Below are positions 5,642-5,905 of a stretch of DNA of 5,905 nucleotides, piece after piece. The position numbers and the translations under genes were made by a program. Where the stretch lies: the NCBI GenBank assembly GCA_044370695.1, contig JBILVB010000211.1:1-5905 (forward strand), read 5' to 3'. Positions within the stretch are counted from its first letter, which is position 1. Each line of letters begins with the position of its first letter. The notes below the pieces were generated by a model. It saw only the letters and a program-made list of their open reading frames with translations. It ran no database searches and was not told the DNA's origin. Source of the DNA: JBEIFW01 sp044370695 (GTDB lineage Bacteria; Actinomycetota; Acidimicrobiia; Acidimicrobiales; Ilumatobacteraceae).

Positions 5642-5905
5642 ACGACCAACTCGCACTCGACCAGTCGGCTGAACCACGCCAGCGCAGGCCATCCCAGCTG
5701 GTGCCGCGCCAGCGCAGGCCATCCCAGGCCACACCGCGCCAGCGCAGGCCGCTCCAGGTGTCGCCGCGCCAGCGCAGGCCGCTCCAGGCATCGCCTCTCC
5801 AGCGCAGGCCGTCCCACGTTCCCTGGAAGCCGGTGACCTGAGACCACGGCGCACCGGCCCACGACGACGCCCACGGCGCCACCGGCACACCCGTCGACGT
5901 CGGCG
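5640..5905 (-). CDS. C-terminal end of a second S8-protease-like protein with Trp-rich repeat tail (5' part outside the window)
   Basis: The frame enters at the right edge and ends in TGA at 5640-5642, giving 87 visible codons. The first visible part, TGVPVAPWASSWAGAPW, aligns with AGVPVATWSSTWFGSAW just before the repeat tail of the complete protease at 1408-3030. Then come five decapeptide units W-[DS]-G-L-R-W-R-G-x-x and an end ASWS, compared with FAWS in the complete protease. Trp again falls every fifth residue, with one six-residue step near the end; 12 Trp occur in the repeat and closing segment, and Arg replaces Lys as the basic residue. No catalytic residue is visible, so protease identity rests on the tail homology and matching gene order. 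The next gene, a membrane GGDEF-EAL protein, starts 10 nt after the stop and is probably coupled. An alternative is a non-protease surface protein sharing the same tail module. Confidence 0.8.
   Translation of the reverse strand, partial: PTSTGVPVAPWASSWAGAPWSQVTGFQGTWDGLRWRGDAWSGLRWRGDTWSGLRWRGVAWDGLRWRGTSWDGLRWRGSADWSSASWS
5667..5816 (-). repeat. 30-nt coding tandem repeat, five units (WxGLRWRGxx)
   Basis: Five 30-nt units, phase-locked at 5667-5696, 5697-5726, 5727-5756, 5757-5786 and 5787-5816. The plus-strand core CCAGCGCAGGCC occurs in all five, exactly 30 nt apart (5679, 5709, 5739, 5769, 5799). Variation is concentrated in the two codons at the end of each unit (DA, DT, VA, TS, SA) and in the D/S after the first Trp. 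Each unit is in effect two pentads, each with one Trp. Confidence 0.9.

Noticed and set aside
5667..5816. Evenly spaced 30-nt repeats as a CRISPR array
   Set aside because: The conserved cores are only 12 nt and the in-between bases are also similar. The phase is a multiple of three within a coding frame, and the translation gives a regular Trp repeat.
3119..5836. Plus-strand open frame of 905 codons
   Set aside because: It is antisense to the GGDEF-EAL gene. Its product is a low-complexity Gly/Asp/Arg/His sequence with no domain, while the minus strand gives a full set of conserved motifs. Long antisense frames are usual in GC-rich genes.

Overview
The DNA is very GC-rich, uses GTG starts, and encodes Ala/Val/Arg-rich proteins. 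The mix of membrane-bound GAF-GGDEF-EAL enzymes and an exported subtilase with a Trp/Gly/Lys tail suggests an actinobacterium, possibly of the Acidimicrobiia. The lineage is a guess from style; there is no rRNA or marker gene. Every gene I can support lies on the minus strand, so gene order runs from right to left.

In transcription order: (1) 5905-5640, the C-terminal 87 codons of a protein resembling the tail of an S8 protease, with a decapeptide W-[DS]-G-L-R-W-R-G-x-x repeat. (2) 5629-3128, an 833-residue membrane protein with GAF, GGDEF and EAL domains, starting at a GTG 10 nt after the preceding stop. Its Shine-Dalgarno sequence overlaps that stop codon. (3) A 97-nt AT-richer gap with an inverted repeat and a possible 11-codon leader ORF. 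(4) 3030-1408, a complete 540-residue secreted S8 (subtilisin-type) protease ending in twelve pentapeptide units, mostly GGKWS. (5) A 35-nt gap. (6) 1372 to the left edge, a second membrane-GAF-GGDEF protein, cut off before its GGDEF signature.

The main result is that the window holds two tandem copies of one two-gene module: an exported protease-like protein with a Trp-every-fifth-residue tail, followed by a membrane cyclic-di-GMP enzyme. Both halves are visibly paralogous. The pre-repeat segment of the right-hand tail aligns with that of the complete protease, and the two GAF-GGDEF proteins share about 47 of 54 residues across the GAF/GGDEF junction. Retention of the pairing in both copies suggests a functional link between an extracytoplasmic Trp-rich protease and c-di-GMP turnover at the membrane. 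The nature of that link is inference.

The tandem repeats inside the tails are nearly perfect at DNA level in the complete protease (six identical 15-mers), which indicates recent expansion. No RNA gene, mobile element, CRISPR array or clear terminator was found. No stretch over 300 bases lacks a gene.
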